Source: Elusimicrobiota bacterium (GTDB taxonomy: Bacteria > Elusimicrobiota > Elusimicrobia > FEN-1173). From it: a stretch of 64,000 bases of DNA. Position numbers and translations under genes: made by a program. The DNA lies in NCBI GenBank assembly GCA_016715645.1, contig JADJZR010000004.1, positions 1 through 64,000 of the forward strand, in the 5' to 3' direction. Positions 15,559 through 27,560 of the stretch are shown here, piece by piece. How positions within the stretch are numbered: the first letter of the stretch is position 1; each line of letters begins with the position of its first letter. The notes under the pieces were generated by a model. That model saw nothing but the letters and a program-made list of their open reading frames with translations. It did not search any database and was not told the DNA's origin.

Positions 15559-16767
15559 ATGATCTCCTCTTCTCTTGTGGTCGGTGGCGGCGCCGCGGGA
15601 TTCTTTGCCGCGGTCACCGCGGCCGAGGCCGGAGCCTCCGTCGTCCTTTTGGAACGGGGGCGCGAGGTTTTAGCGAAAGTGCGGATCTCGGGCGGGGGGC
15701 GTTGCAATGTCACCAACGCCTGTTTTGAACCGAAACAACTTGTGCGGCACTATCCCCGGGGGGGCCGTGAACTGTTGGGGCCCTTTCATCATTTTCAATC
15801 TCGGGACACCATGGCCTGGTTTCGGAAGCGCGGGGTCGACCTTAAAATCGAGTCCGATGGCCGCGTTTTCCCGGTCTCAGACCAATCTCAAACCATTATC
15901 GACGCGCTCCGGCGCGCCGCCCGAAAGGCGAACGTCCAGGTACAGACGGGTGTCGCGTTGGCGGAAATCAATCGGGACGCCGACGGTTTTTGCGCAAAAC
16001 AAGGCGACGCTTTGTGGCGGGGGGAGCGGCTTCTTCTGGCCACGGGAAGTGGGGCCCAGGGATATGTGTGGGCGCGTCAGTTCGGGCATTCCATCGTCCC
16101 GCCTGTGCCGTCGCTCTTCACGTTTGCCATCTCTGATCCCAGGTTGAACGGGTTGTCGGGCATAGCGGTGGAAAATGCCGAACTCACCCTGCTCGAACAG
16201 GATAAAAGTCAATCCGGCCCCCTTTTGGTCACTCACTGGGGGTTAAGCGGGCCCGCCGTTCTTAAATTGTCGGCGTGGGGGGCCCGCGAATTGAGCGCAG
16301 GCGGGTATAAAGCCACGCTTCAGGTGAATTGGCTGGGTCTTCCATCAGAGGATGTTTTGAGACGGTTGAGCGAGATGCGGACGGTGGCCGCGCGGAATTC
16401 GCTGGGGGCCCGTATGGCCTTTCCTTTGCCCCAACGGCTGTGGGAACGGTTGCTGGGCGCGGCCGGCGTCGGGGAAGGCCGTCGTTGGGCGGATCTCACG
16501 GCGGTTGAGTCGGGGCGATTGGCGGGGGAACTCACCGCGGGTCGGTTCGCGATTTCCGGCAAGGGCGCCTTCAAGGAAGAATTTGTGACCGCGGGCGGAG
16601 TTTCCTTAAATGAAGTAAACTTTTCCACTATGGAAAGCCGATTGTGCCCAGGGCTTCACTTCGCGGGCGAAATTTTGGACATCGACGGTGTCACCGGGGG
16701 ATTTAATTTTCAATCGGCCTGGACCACCGGATGGCTCGCCGGTCGGGCCCTGGCCAAGGGCCGATAA
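15559..16767 (+). CDS. HI0933/YhiN-type FAD-dependent oxidoreductase
   Basis: The protein has 402 residues. The N-terminal FAD Rossmann motif is VVGGGAAGFFAAVTAAEAG, with the family signature SGGGRCNVTN close behind (about residues 42-51). Later come THWGLSGPAVLKLS and the C-terminal FAD-closing segment HFAGEILDIDGVTGGFNFQ. This is the HI0933 family (YhiN, BaiN); members are flavoproteins of mostly unknown substrate, some reducing steroid-like compounds. ATG 15559 is chosen because the longer reading frame upstream runs through an intergenic palindrome. The MBL nuclease gene starts directly at its stop. Confidence 0.88.
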   Translation: MISSSLVVGGGAAGFFAAVTAAEAGASVVLLERGREVLAKVRISGGGRCNVTNACFEPKQLVRHYPRGGRELLGPFHHFQSRDTMAWFRKRGVDLKIESDGRVFPVSDQSQTIIDALRRAARKANVQVQTGVALAEINRDADGFCAKQGDALWRGERLLLATGSGAQGYVWARQFGHSIVPPVPSLFTFAISDPRLNGLSGIAVENAELTLLEQDKSQSGPLLVTHWGLSGPAVLKLSAWGARELSAGGYKATLQVNWLGLPSEDVLRRLSEMRTVAARNSLGARMAFPLPQRLWERLLGAAGVGEGRRWADLTAVESGRLAGELTAGRFAISGKGAFKEEFVTAGGVSLNEVNFSTMESRLCPGLHFAGEILDIDGVTGGFNFQSAWTTGWLAGRALAKGR

Positions 16768-18186
16768 TTGGATCACGCGCCGCAGTTTTTTTCCATCCGG
16801 TTTCATGGCGGGGCCGACGAGGTCACGGGGTCCCGGCATTTGGTCGAGTATGGGCCTTCAAAAATCCTCCTGGACTGCGGCCTCTATCAGGGGCATCGCC
16901 ACGAAGCTCTGACAAAAACCCGTTCTTTCCCCGCTGACCCAAAATCCATCACCTCCGTTCTCCTTTCCCACGCCCATATCGACCATTCGGGCGGGCTCCC
17001 CCTGTTGGTGAAGGAAGGCTACAACGGCGTCATTCACTGCACCGCGCCCACCGCGGATTTGCTTCGCATCATGTTGATGGATTCGGCCATCCTGCAAGAG
17101 GAAGACGCGAAATTCTTTAACAAAATCCATGCCACCGAAGGACTTCACATTGAACCGCTTTATGATCAGGGGGATGTGGAAAAAACGCTTCGAGCGTTGA
17201 AGGTTCATTCCTACGATGAGCCTTTCCCCGTGGTGGAGGGGGTGGAAGGGTCTTTTTTCAACGCGGGACACGTTTTGGGCTCGGCCATGGTGCATTTGGG
17301 GATCAAAACGTTAAAGCGGACACGCCATGTGTTGTTCACGGGCGATCTGGGGCGCAGGGAGAGCATTCTCATGGACCCGCCCAAAATCCCCGCCCACGTG
17401 GACTATCTTCTGATCGAGACCACCTACGGCGGGCGCACCCACCCGCCCGTTCACGAGGCGGAAGCGTTTTTGGCCAACATCATTAACCGATCCGAAAAAG
17501 AGGCCGGCCCGATTTTGATCCCCAGTTTCGCCCTCGAACGCACCCAAGAGCTCGTTTTCATCCTGGAAAAACTTTTGCGTCAAAAACGCATCCAGCCGAT
17601 CCATATTTATGTGGACAGTCCCATGGCCGCCAATATCACGGAGATATTTCAGAAACACAGGGGACACATCAGTCTGTCCAAGGAATTTCGCGATTTCGCC
17701 GTGAAAGACGGGGACCCTTTTGGCCTCGGCACGATCCGTTATGTGCGCGCGGTGGAAGACTCTAAACGGCTGATGAACACGCCCGGCCGGAAAATCATCA
17801 TGGCGGGTTCCGGCATGTGTGAGGGCGGGCGGATCCTCCACCATTTGCGGAACTTGGTGGGGTTATCGACCACCACGCTTCTGATTGTGGGGCATCAGGC
17901 CAGCGGCACGTTGGGCCGTCGGTTGGTGGAAGGAAATCGCAAAGTGAAAATTTTCGGGTTGATGCACGATGTGGCCGCTGAAGTTCAGGTGTTGACACAC
18001 TTGTCGTCCCACGCTGACCAGGAAGATTTGAGCTGGTTTATCCGCAGTCTTTCACCGCGCCCGGCCCAAACCTTCCTTGTGCATGGAGACCAAACCCAAC
18101 GGGACGCGCTGAAAGAACGGTTGAAAGGGGAAGGGATCACCCGCGTTATCACGCCCCGGTTTGGCGAGGTGTTTGAGCTGGATTGA
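16768..18186 (+). CDS. Metallo-beta-lactamase/beta-CASP RNA-processing nuclease
   Basis: The protein has 472 residues. The metallo-beta-lactamase part has GADEVTGSRHLVEYG, LLDCGLYQG, the zinc motif SHAHIDHSGG (about residues 68-77), NAGHVLGSA and FTGDLGR. The inserted beta-CASP domain has DSPMA and GSGMCEGGRILHHL, followed by LSSHADQEDL and FLVHGD. This is the CPSF73/YSH1-like bacterial group, zinc-dependent endo- or exonucleases of RNA. Length is typical (450-470). It begins with TTG immediately after the flavoprotein stop, so translation is probably coupled. No other start fits, because the family motif begins about 15 residues in. Confidence 0.88.
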   Translation: MDHAPQFFSIRFHGGADEVTGSRHLVEYGPSKILLDCGLYQGHRHEALTKTRSFPADPKSITSVLLSHAHIDHSGGLPLLVKEGYNGVIHCTAPTADLLRIMLMDSAILQEEDAKFFNKIHATEGLHIEPLYDQGDVEKTLRALKVHSYDEPFPVVEGVEGSFFNAGHVLGSAMVHLGIKTLKRTRHVLFTGDLGRRESILMDPPKIPAHVDYLLIETTYGGRTHPPVHEAEAFLANIINRSEKEAGPILIPSFALERTQELVFILEKLLRQKRIQPIHIYVDSPMAANITEIFQKHRGHISLSKEFRDFAVKDGDPFGLGTIRYVRAVEDSKRLMNTPGRKIIMAGSGMCEGGRILHHLRNLVGLSTTTLLIVGHQASGTLGRRLVEGNRKVKIFGLMHDVAAEVQVLTHLSSHADQEDLSWFIRSLSPRPAQTFLVHGDQTQRDALKERLKGEGITRVITPRFGEVFELD

Positions 18187-18209
18187 ACGTGGGGCGCGCG
18201 GACGGCAGC

Positions 18210-18238
18210 TTGACCAGTTTCCCCGGGTAGGCTAGAAT
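18210..18238 (+). promoter_or_regulatory. Sigma70-type promoter of hppA
   Basis: TTGACC (18210-18215), 17-bp spacer, TAGAAT (18233-18238). The leader to the ATG at 18302 is about 57 nt and carries a CAGGAGGA ribosome site. Confidence 0.7.
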
Positions 18239-18301
18239 CCGCGTGTATCGGATGTTTGCCGGCCTATTTTTCCAAACAACTGTTCAGGAGGAATTGCACA
18301 T

Positions 18302-20635
<2,334 letters not shown>

Positions 20636-20658
20636 TTCCGGTTGAAAGATATTTGTTC

Positions 20659-20692
20659 AAAGGGCGGGGCGCCAAACGGCGCCCCGCCCTTT
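20659..20692. terminator. Bidirectional terminator between hppA and the outer-membrane gene
   Basis: Stem AAAGGGCGGGGCGCC (20659-20673), loop AAAC, GGCGCCCCGCCCTTT (20678-20692): 15 bp with A/T flanks on both sides, placed between convergent genes. Confidence 0.85.
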
Positions 20693-20696
20693 GTCG

Positions 20697-21995
20697 TTAA
20701 AAGAAGTAGCTGAGGGACAGGTAGCCTTGGTCGTTGCCGTCGTAAAAGCCGATTTGGGTGGAGGGAGGGCCTCCATAAATGTCCACGCCGGCTTCCAGGC
20801 CCACGTTGGGAATAAAGTTGAGGTTCACTTTGGGGTTATGGAAAAAGCTTTTGTCGGTCAGGTTGAAAATTCCCAAGTAACTCAGTTTGATGTTGCCGCT
20901 CAACAGCTCCCAGGATAGGTTCCCGCTCATGGACGAAGTGGATTCGTCGTTGGGCGCGAGACTTTCGTCATAGTCTTGGATTTGGGCGTGGCTGGCCGAA
21001 CAGTTGATGTAAAAATTGTTGGGCCCGTTGTAGTCGAATCCCAGAACGCCGGTGATCACGGGCCTGCGTTGTTCTTGAAGTGTGGCGGTGATAAAGCTTT
21101 GGCTGGAGACGTAACTGGCATCGCCGCGCAGTCCCACGCTTCCCACTGTGGTTTCAAATTCCAGTCCGTACAATTCTTCCCGAAGATAATGAAACGCGGG
21201 CATAGCGCCTGTGGTCGTGGATACAGCGACCAAATCGCCGGGGGTCGATTTTTTGTTGGGATCTCCGGGAATCGAAAAAGGATAGGGTTTCATGGACGGA
21301 AGGTTTCGCCGGTGGTTAAGATAAACAAAGGCCACGTCCACGCGTCCGATGGCGGCAGTTAATCGACCCCCGTACCCCGCGTCCCGCAGAGTTTGAGCGG
21401 GAATTTCTTCGCTGACGGAAAAGGTCGGCGCGGTTTTGTCGAGATGGCCAAACAGGGCCCAATCGTTGTCTGTGTAGTGAAATTCAGAAGATTCAAAGAA
21501 AGGGATGTAAATCCCTTGAAGGGAGACCACGTCTGTCAGAAATTCCATGTTGGCAATGGGCGTCGGAATTTTTCGATCAGCCCGGGGCCGGGTAAAGCCG
21601 CGGGTCAAATCTTCCGGGTTCACCACATCGAGAGGACTGATTTCGTCTGCTTTGCCCCATCGGACAATTTGGTTTCCCAGGCGCAGGTTGACATGGTTAA
21701 ACGCCAGGTTTAGGTAGTTGTTGTATGGGCGAATTTTACCATCGACGATCCATTCGCCCACAACGACCTGGACAACCGGGTTGGGCAGATATTTGAGCTG
21801 AGCGGTCATGTCGAGGGTGGTTTGGGAGGTGTCTTCCCACGGGTCGTCTTTCTTGAAATCCCAGTTAAACCGGTTGGCAATTTCGGCGGTGAGCTTAACG
21901 GGCAAGGGTTTGGGGGGAGCTTTTTTGGCCCATCCCATGACTGGGGCCAGAACACCGCAGAGGGCCCAGATCCCGATAAAGGCGGCGGGGCGCAT
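20697..21995 (-). CDS. Outer-membrane beta-barrel protein, DUF1302-like
   Basis: The protein has 432 residues with a signal peptide (MRPAAFIGIWALCGVLAPVMGWA). The mature part has alternating polar/hydrophobic strands and ends YLSLSYFF, a C-terminal aromatic signature of outer-membrane barrels. The segment LRLGNQIVRWGKADEISPLD followed by NPEDLTRGF resembles DUF1302/alginate-export type channels. It probably forms a channel or helps carry lipids or other envelope material. It lies 20 bp downstream of the LolA-like gene in the same operon, a pairing often seen next to RND-type exporters, though no exporter is present here. The family assignment is tentative; the barrel is well supported. Confidence 0.65.
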   Translation of the reverse strand: MRPAAFIGIWALCGVLAPVMGWAKKAPPKPLPVKLTAEIANRFNWDFKKDDPWEDTSQTTLDMTAQLKYLPNPVVQVVVGEWIVDGKIRPYNNYLNLAFNHVNLRLGNQIVRWGKADEISPLDVVNPEDLTRGFTRPRADRKIPTPIANMEFLTDVVSLQGIYIPFFESSEFHYTDNDWALFGHLDKTAPTFSVSEEIPAQTLRDAGYGGRLTAAIGRVDVAFVYLNHRRNLPSMKPYPFSIPGDPNKKSTPGDLVAVSTTTGAMPAFHYLREELYGLEFETTVGSVGLRGDASYVSSQSFITATLQEQRRPVITGVLGFDYNGPNNFYINCSASHAQIQDYDESLAPNDESTSSMSGNLSWELLSGNIKLSYLGIFNLTDKSFFHNPKVNLNFIPNVGLEAGVDIYGGPPSTQIGFYDGNDQGYLSLSYFF

Positions 21996-22015
21996 GGCGG
22001 GCTCGGCTCGACGAG

Positions 22016-22792
22016 TTACCGGGCCTGTTTAAGGTAAGCGCGGGTGAACATTCGGTCCGGCAGGCCCTTGTTGTATTTGATTTCCAACGTGCGCAATACC
22101 GTGGCGGTGTTGCGGTCGTAATTTTTCATTTCGGCTTCTTTGCCGGTCCAAATGCCGGATATTTTTTCCAGTCGGCGCACGGTCAATATTTTGGTCGGTT
22201 GGCGAACGATCTTCGTGTAAAATTCAACCCGGATCGGGAGATAAATGTCTTTAGGGACCCAGGCCACACGTCGCTTGTACTGGGACGATTTAGGATCGCG
22301 CGGGATGCTTTCAACCACCCAGCAATCGTAACCGACCATTTTTTCTTCCCGCAGGAGGGTGTGGTTGTCCTTGTCAATATCCCGTTCTTCCATGTCTTCG
22401 TAGGTGAAGTCGGTGTTGACGAAATCCGAATCTTTTTGGGAAGACGCGATCCGCCGATCGCGGCCTAATTCGGAGAGGTAGAGGAACTGTTCATCGTCTT
22501 TCCCCGCCACTTCCCAGGACAAAAAGCTGGTGCCATCGATGGTGGCCGGAGAGGTGAAGCGGATATAACTTTTCGACAGCGGCCCAAAATCTTTGACGGC
22601 GGAAATCATCGATCGGGCTTGGGTCATTCCGGATCGGTCGGTGATCAGCATTTCGATCTTGGCGTAGGAATCTTTACCGTCGTCGCGGTCCAAAACCCGC
22701 TGGATAATATCTTGCCCGGTGGGCTTGCCCGCGGCCCAAGAAAAAACGCAGAGTCCCAGAAAAGTCCCTGCCATCGCGGCCTGTTGTCGCAT
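22016..22792 (-). CDS. LolA-like outer membrane lipoprotein-sorting family protein
   Basis: The protein has 258 residues with a signal peptide ending near WAAGKPTG. DIIQRVLDRDDGKDSYAKIE and SYIRFTSPATIDGTSFLSWE, then DEQFLYLSELGRDRRI and RVAWVPKDIYLPIRVEFYTK, give the open half-barrel pattern of the LolA-like family that accompanies RND exporters (TP_0789 type). It is likely a periplasmic carrier of a hydrophobic ligand passed to or from the outer membrane. An AAGGAGGA site precedes the ATG. It is the first gene of a two-gene operon with the outer-membrane barrel. Confidence 0.75.
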   Translation of the reverse strand: MRQQAAMAGTFLGLCVFSWAAGKPTGQDIIQRVLDRDDGKDSYAKIEMLITDRSGMTQARSMISAVKDFGPLSKSYIRFTSPATIDGTSFLSWEVAGKDDEQFLYLSELGRDRRIASSQKDSDFVNTDFTYEDMEERDIDKDNHTLLREEKMVGYDCWVVESIPRDPKSSQYKRRVAWVPKDIYLPIRVEFYTKIVRQPTKILTVRRLEKISGIWTGKEAEMKNYDRNTATVLRTLEIKYNKGLPDRMFTRAYLKQAR

Positions 22793-22861
22793 GGAGTCCT
22801 CCTTGTTGGTGTCCGCATAACCTTACCCCCGCGGGTTTGGATTGTCAAGTGGTCGATGGGG

Positions 22862-22891
22862 TTAGACGATCGAAGGGGGAACAGGTATAAT
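22862..22891 (+). promoter_or_regulatory. dnaE promoter with very short leader
   Basis: TTAGAC (22862-22867), 18-bp spacer, consensus TATAAT (22886-22891). The ATG at 22903 lies 11 nt past the -10 box, leaving about 4 nt of leader and no ribosome site. Confidence 0.65.
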
Positions 22892-22902
22892 GGGCCATCC
22901 CT

Positions 22903-25900
22903 ATGACCCCCGATTTCGTCCACTTACACAACCACACGGAATACAGTTTATTGGACGGCGCCACCCGGCTGACCGACGACAAGGGCAATCCGTCCGAGTT
23001 CATCAAATCCATGGCGGCGGCCAAGTTCCCGGCGTTGGCCATCACCGACCACGGCAACCTGTACGGCGCCATCGAATTTTATTCCATGTGCACTGAGGTG
23101 GGGATCAAGCCGATCATCGGCATGGAATCCTATATAGCCCCCCAATCGCGACTGGACCGATCGGGAAGCCCCTCCGAAGCGTCGAACCACTTAACCCTCC
23201 TGGCCATCAGCGAAACGGGCTACCGCAACCTTATTAAATTGTCTTCCAAGGCGTTTTTGGAAGGCTATTACTACAAACCCCGCATTGACAAGGAGATTTT
23301 GGCCCAACACGCCGAAGGATTGGTGGGGTTGTCGGGGTGTCTGAAAGGGGAGGTGCCCGGGGCGCTGTTGGCCGACCGGCCGGAAAAAGCGGAAAAAGCC
23401 TTGGATGAGTATCGGCAGATTTTTGGGAAAGACAACTTTTATGTGGAACTGATGGACCACGGGTTGGCCGACCAAAAAAAAGTGTTCCCCAAACTGGTGG
23501 AACTGGCCAAAAAGTTCGACGCGCCGCTGGTGGCCACCAACGATTGCCACTATTTTCGAAAAGAAGACAATTTGGCCCACGACGTGTTGCTGTGCATCGG
23601 CACGGGCAAAACCATCGACGATCCCAAACGGCTTAAATACGCGGTGCCGGAGTTTTATTACAAGTCCAACGCCGAAATGCTTCAAGTGTTCGGTGAAATT
23701 CCCCAGGCGTTGAAAAATACCCTGGCCATTGCCGACCGGGCCCATCTGGAATTAAAGTTCAACCAAATTCTGTTGCCCCGCTACGATGTGCCCGTGGGCG
23801 ATTCGCCCGAGACCTATCTGGAAAAATTGTGTTTGGAAGGACTTAAAAAACGGATGGGCCACATTCGGCCCGAATACAAAACCCGATTGGACTACGAGCT
23901 GGGCATTATACAAAAGATGGGGTTTGCCACCTACTTTTTGATCGTGTGGGACTTCATTCGCTTCGCCCGCACCCAGGGGATTCCGGTGGGGCCGGGGCGC
24001 GGGTCGGGCGCGGGGGCGTTGACGGCCTACGCCCTGTCGATCACCAATATTGATCCGATCCAAAACGGGTTGCTTTTTGAGCGGTTTCTCAACCCGGAAC
24101 GGCGGTCCATGCCCGATTTGGACATCGACTTTTCAGATGACGGGCGTGAAAAAGTCATCGCCTATGTCCGGTCAAAATACGGCGAGACGTGCGTAGCGCA
24201 AATCATCACGTTCGGGTCCATGCTGGCGCGGATGGTGGTGCGCGACGTGGGCCGGGTGTTGGGCATTCCGTTGCAGGAAGTGGACCGTGTGACCCGTCTC
24301 ATCCCGAGGGAGTTGGGTACCACGCTCCACAGCGCCTTGGGGGCCGTGCCGGAACTTCAGCAAGTGTATAAATCCGACCCTCAGATCAAGCGTCTGTTGG
24401 ATTTGGCCCAGAAGTTGGAAGGTGTCAAGCGGCACACCGGTGTTCATGCGGCGGGAACGATTATCGCGGCGGGTGAACTGACCCAGCATGTGCCTTTGGC
24501 GAAAGGATCGCGGGACGTGGTGACCACGCAGTACAACGATGAGGCTCTGTTGAAACTGGGTCTGTTGAAAGTGGACTTTTTGGGTTTGAGGACGTTATCG
24601 GTGATCCGCGACGCGGTCACGCTGGTTCGTCAACGGCATGAACCTGACTTTGACATCGATAAAATTCCCGTGGACGACGGGGCCGCGTTTAAGCTGTTGG
24701 CCCAGGCCAAAACCGCCGGGGTGTTTCAACTGGAATCGGCCGGCATGCGGGATCTGCTTCGCAAACTGAAACCCACGACGTTGTCGGACGTGACCGCGCT
24801 GATCTCGCTGTACCGGCCGGGCCCCATGGGGTCGGGCATGTTGGACGAGTTCGTGTCGCGCAAACACGCCCGCTCGAAAGTTCGCTTCGACCACCCGTTG
24901 CTGGAACCCCTGTTGGCGGACACCTACGGCATCATCGTGTATCAAGAACAAGTGATGCAAATCGCCCAGGTGTTGGCGGGCTATACGCCGGGCCAAGCGG
25001 ACGTGTTGCGCAAAGCCATGGGTAAAAAAATCCCGGAAATTTTGCAACAGCAAAAAGAAACCTTTCTCAAGGGATGCGCGGAAAAGAAGGTGGACAAAAA
25101 AATCGCCGAAAAAGTATTCGATCTCGTCGTCCAGTTCGGCGGGTATGGGTTTAACAAAAGCCACGCGTCGGCGTATGGGTTGGTCAGTTACCAAACGGCA
25201 TTTTTAAAGGCCAACTTTCCCGTGGAGTTTATGACAGCGGTGTTGACATCGGAAATCGGCCATTCGGCTTTGGGTTCAAAGGAAGTGGAATCGAAAATGG
25301 TGTCTTATATGGGCGAGGCCCAAGACATGGACATCGAAATTTTGCCGCCCGATGTCCAGCGGTCGGGCGATGTGTTCTCGGTTGAGAGCCCCCCCGAGGA
25401 GAAAAAGGCGCCGCGGATTCGATTTGGTTTGTTGGCGGTTAAAAATGTGGGGGAAGGCGCGGTGTCATCAATGCTGGAAGCCCGTAAAAAGGGGCCGTTT
25501 GCGTCGTTGGGGGACCTGTGCGCCCGCGTCGACACGCGCCAATCGAACCGGAAGGTGCTGGAATCGTTGGTCAAGGCGGGGGCGTTTGACGGGTTTCGGC
25601 CGGTGTTGGGCGACGAGCCCGCCGCGGTGCGCATGCTGGCGCTGTGTCGGTGGCGAGCGCAAATGCTGGCCGATGTGGAGGGCGCGCTGAACCGGTCGTC
25701 CAGCGCCAAGGAAGAGGCGTCTGTGGGTCAAGGCGCGCTGTTTGATTTGGGCGCGGTGGCGGCGGCCAAACCCGCGCCGGGATCGTCGGGCGCGTCCTCG
25801 GCGGCTCCCTGGGCGGAACACGAGTTGTTGGCCAACGAAAAAGAAGTGTTGGGCTTTTATTTGTCGGGCCATCCCTTGGCGCGTTACCGCAAAGAGTTGT

Positions 25901-26439
25901 CCAGTTACACGTCGCACACCTTGGGCACGTTGCCGGAAACGGGGTTGGTGCGGGTGGCGGGCATGATCGTGAACACCAAAAAAACCGTCACCAAAAACGG
26001 CCATGCCATGAGCCGGTTTAAGCTGGAAGATTTGGACGGAGAAATTGAATGCGTGGTGTTTCCCAAAACCTTTACGCCCGAAATCGCCCGGGTGCTGGTG
26101 GCCCACGAGATGGTGGTGGTCAAAGGCCGGGTGGAACCCCGGGCCGACGATAAAAACTTGTTGGTGGAAGAGGTGGTGCCGCTCAAAGAGGCGCGGGAAC
26201 GGTTCATTAAACGGTTGGTGGTGCGCCTGTCGACGGCGGGGTTGGAGGAGGACATGGTGGGGAAAATTCATCGCGTCTGCGCCGGGCATCCGGGATCGGC
26301 GCGGGTGTGTTTTGAATTGGACACGCCCACCCACGGGATGTTTCGTTTGGTGTCCGAACGGGCGGTGGCCCCCACAGACGGAGTGCTCAACGAATTGCAG
26401 TCGATCGTCGGCGCTGACCGGGTTGAATTGCAGGCCTGA
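22903..26439 (+). CDS. dnaE: DNA polymerase III alpha subunit
   Basis: This is the replicative polymerase catalytic subunit, 1178 residues, the usual DnaE1 length. The PHP domain begins FVHLHNHTEYSLLDGATRL. The polymerase core has GPGRGSGAGALTAYAL, the metal aspartates in MPDLDIDFSD (about residue 405) and KVDFLGLRTLSVI, and YQEQVMQIAQ. The tandem HhH region includes GYGFNKSHASAYGLVSYQTA. The OB domain is RVAGMIVNTKKTVTKNG (about 1010). The sequence is unbroken. The start is fixed by the PHP motif close to the N-terminus. No Shine-Dalgarno site is present and a consensus -10 box lies just upstream, so the mRNA should be nearly leaderless. Confidence 0.97.
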   Translation: MTPDFVHLHNHTEYSLLDGATRLTDDKGNPSEFIKSMAAAKFPALAITDHGNLYGAIEFYSMCTEVGIKPIIGMESYIAPQSRLDRSGSPSEASNHLTLLAISETGYRNLIKLSSKAFLEGYYYKPRIDKEILAQHAEGLVGLSGCLKGEVPGALLADRPEKAEKALDEYRQIFGKDNFYVELMDHGLADQKKVFPKLVELAKKFDAPLVATNDCHYFRKEDNLAHDVLLCIGTGKTIDDPKRLKYAVPEFYYKSNAEMLQVFGEIPQALKNTLAIADRAHLELKFNQILLPRYDVPVGDSPETYLEKLCLEGLKKRMGHIRPEYKTRLDYELGIIQKMGFATYFLIVWDFIRFARTQGIPVGPGRGSGAGALTAYALSITNIDPIQNGLLFERFLNPERRSMPDLDIDFSDDGREKVIAYVRSKYGETCVAQIITFGSMLARMVVRDVGRVLGIPLQEVDRVTRLIPRELGTTLHSALGAVPELQQVYKSDPQIKRLLDLAQKLEGVKRHTGVHAAGTIIAAGELTQHVPLAKGSRDVVTTQYNDEALLKLGLLKVDFLGLRTLSVIRDAVTLVRQRHEPDFDIDKIPVDDGAAFKLLAQAKTAGVFQLESAGMRDLLRKLKPTTLSDVTALISLYRPGPMGSGMLDEFVSRKHARSKVRFDHPLLEPLLADTYGIIVYQEQVMQIAQVLAGYTPGQADVLRKAMGKKIPEILQQQKETFLKGCAEKKVDKKIAEKVFDLVVQFGGYGFNKSHASAYGLVSYQTAFLKANFPVEFMTAVLTSEIGHSALGSKEVESKMVSYMGEAQDMDIEILPPDVQRSGDVFSVESPPEEKKAPRIRFGLLAVKNVGEGAVSSMLEARKKGPFASLGDLCARVDTRQSNRKVLESLVKAGAFDGFRPVLGDEPAAVRMLALCRWRAQMLADVEGALNRSSSAKEEASVGQGALFDLGAVAAAKPAPGSSGASSAAPWAEHELLANEKEVLGFYLSGHPLARYRKELSSYTSHTLGTLPETGLVRVAGMIVNTKKTVTKNGHAMSRFKLEDLDGEIECVVFPKTFTPEIARVLVAHEMVVVKGRVEPRADDKNLLVEEVVPLKEARERFIKRLVVRLSTAGLEEDMVGKIHRVCAGHPGSARVCFELDTPTHGMFRLVSERAVAPTDGVLNELQSIVGADRVELQA

Positions 26440-26466
26440 GTCCCGGGTGGGGGGGGGGCCGACCAA

Positions 26467-26496
26467 TTGAAGGGGAGGTCGTCGGCATCGTATAAT
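26467..26496 (+). promoter_or_regulatory. Promoter of asd
   Basis: TTGAAG (26467-26472), 18-bp spacer, TATAAT (26491-26496), followed by a leader of about 26 nt with AAGGAGGGG before the ATG at 26529. It shows the conventional leadered layout, in contrast to dnaE. Confidence 0.75.
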
Positions 26497-26528
26497 ACGG
26501 GGAATTTTTAAAACGAAGGAGGGGTCCA

Positions 26529-27560
26529 ATGAAAAAGTATCGTGTGGCGGTGGTGGGCGCCGGGGCCGTGGGCGTCGAAATGATTCGCGTATTGAAAAAC
26601 CGAAAATTCCCTTTAGAAGAACTGCGCGTCTTGGCGCGCACCGAACGGCCCCTGGTCGTCGACGGTCAAACGTATCACGTTCGACCCACGACGCCCGAGG
26701 CCTTTGACGGGATCGACGTGGGTTTGTTTGCCGGAACGGAAGGGGACAAGGGCGCCGCCGTCACGTTCGGCAAAGAAGCCATCGCCCGGGGCGCGGTGGT
26801 GATCGACAACGGGGCCGACTACCGCATGGACCCCACCGTGCCGTTGGTGGTTCCGGAAGTGAACGGGGACGCTTTGAAAAATCACAAGGGCATCATCGCC
26901 AATCCCAACTGCACCACCGCGGTGCTGTTGATGGGATTAGCGCCGTTGCATCGGGCGTTCGGCGTGAAACGGGCCGTGGTGTCCACGTATCAGGCGGTGT
27001 CGGGCGCGGGCGGAAAAGCCATCGACGCACTCAAAGATCAGTCTCGCAAGGTGTTGGCGGGTGAACCGATCACGGATTTGGGCGGGTTTCCCAACCCCAT
27101 CGCGTTCAACGTGCTGGCCAACAACTGGAAAATTGAGGAACGCGGCTATTCCAACGAAGAATGGAAAGTCGTCAACGAGACCCACAAAATGTTGGACCCC
27201 CGCATTCAGCTGTCGGTGACGACGGTGCGGGTTCCCGTGGCGGTGGGTCACGGGGAATCGGTGTGGATCGAGACCGAAAAACCGATCAGCGCCGAGTCGG
27301 CGCGGGCGGTTCTGGCGAAAGCGCCCGGCGTGCGGGTGGTGGACGAAGCGTCGCCTCTCGACGGCGTCACGTGCCCCATGCCGATTTTGGCCGCGGGACG
27401 GGAAGACACGTTGATCGGCCGCATCCGCGGCGATCTGTTCAGCGATCGGGCTTTGGCGTTCTGGGTGGTGGGCGACAATTTGTGGAAAGGCGCGGCTCTC
27501 AACGCCGTGCAGATTGCCGAAACGCTTATCGCCAATGGGTGGCTGAAACGGACTCCCTAA
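26529..27560 (+). CDS. asd: Aspartate-semialdehyde dehydrogenase
   Basis: The protein has 343 residues. The NADP-binding loop is VVGAGAVGVEMIRVL; the catalytic cysteine is C128 in NPNCTTA. SGAGGKAIDAL and the substrate/histidine region VPVAVGHGESVWIE follow, and the C-terminus has DNLWKGAALNAVQIAE. It reduces aspartyl phosphate to aspartate semialdehyde, the branch point to lysine/diaminopimelate, threonine and methionine. ArgC was considered, but the NPNCTTA and GHGESV motifs fit Asd. A strong ribosome site and promoter precede it. The rmlD-like gene starts within its last codons. Confidence 0.92.
   Translation: MKKYRVAVVGAGAVGVEMIRVLKNRKFPLEELRVLARTERPLVVDGQTYHVRPTTPEAFDGIDVGLFAGTEGDKGAAVTFGKEAIARGAVVIDNGADYRMDPTVPLVVPEVNGDALKNHKGIIANPNCTTAVLLMGLAPLHRAFGVKRAVVSTYQAVSGAGGKAIDALKDQSRKVLAGEPITDLGGFPNPIAFNVLANNWKIEERGYSNEEWKVVNETHKMLDPRIQLSVTTVRVPVAVGHGESVWIETEKPISAESARAVLAKAPGVRVVDEASPLDGVTCPMPILAAGREDTLIGRIRGDLFSDRALAFWVVGDNLWKGAALNAVQIAETLIANGWLKRTP

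Noticed and set aside
25468..26529. Minus-strand open frame of 353 codons
   Set aside because: It mirrors dnaE codons on the other strand, is rich in His/Arg/Pro, and has no motif; a GC-rich shadow.
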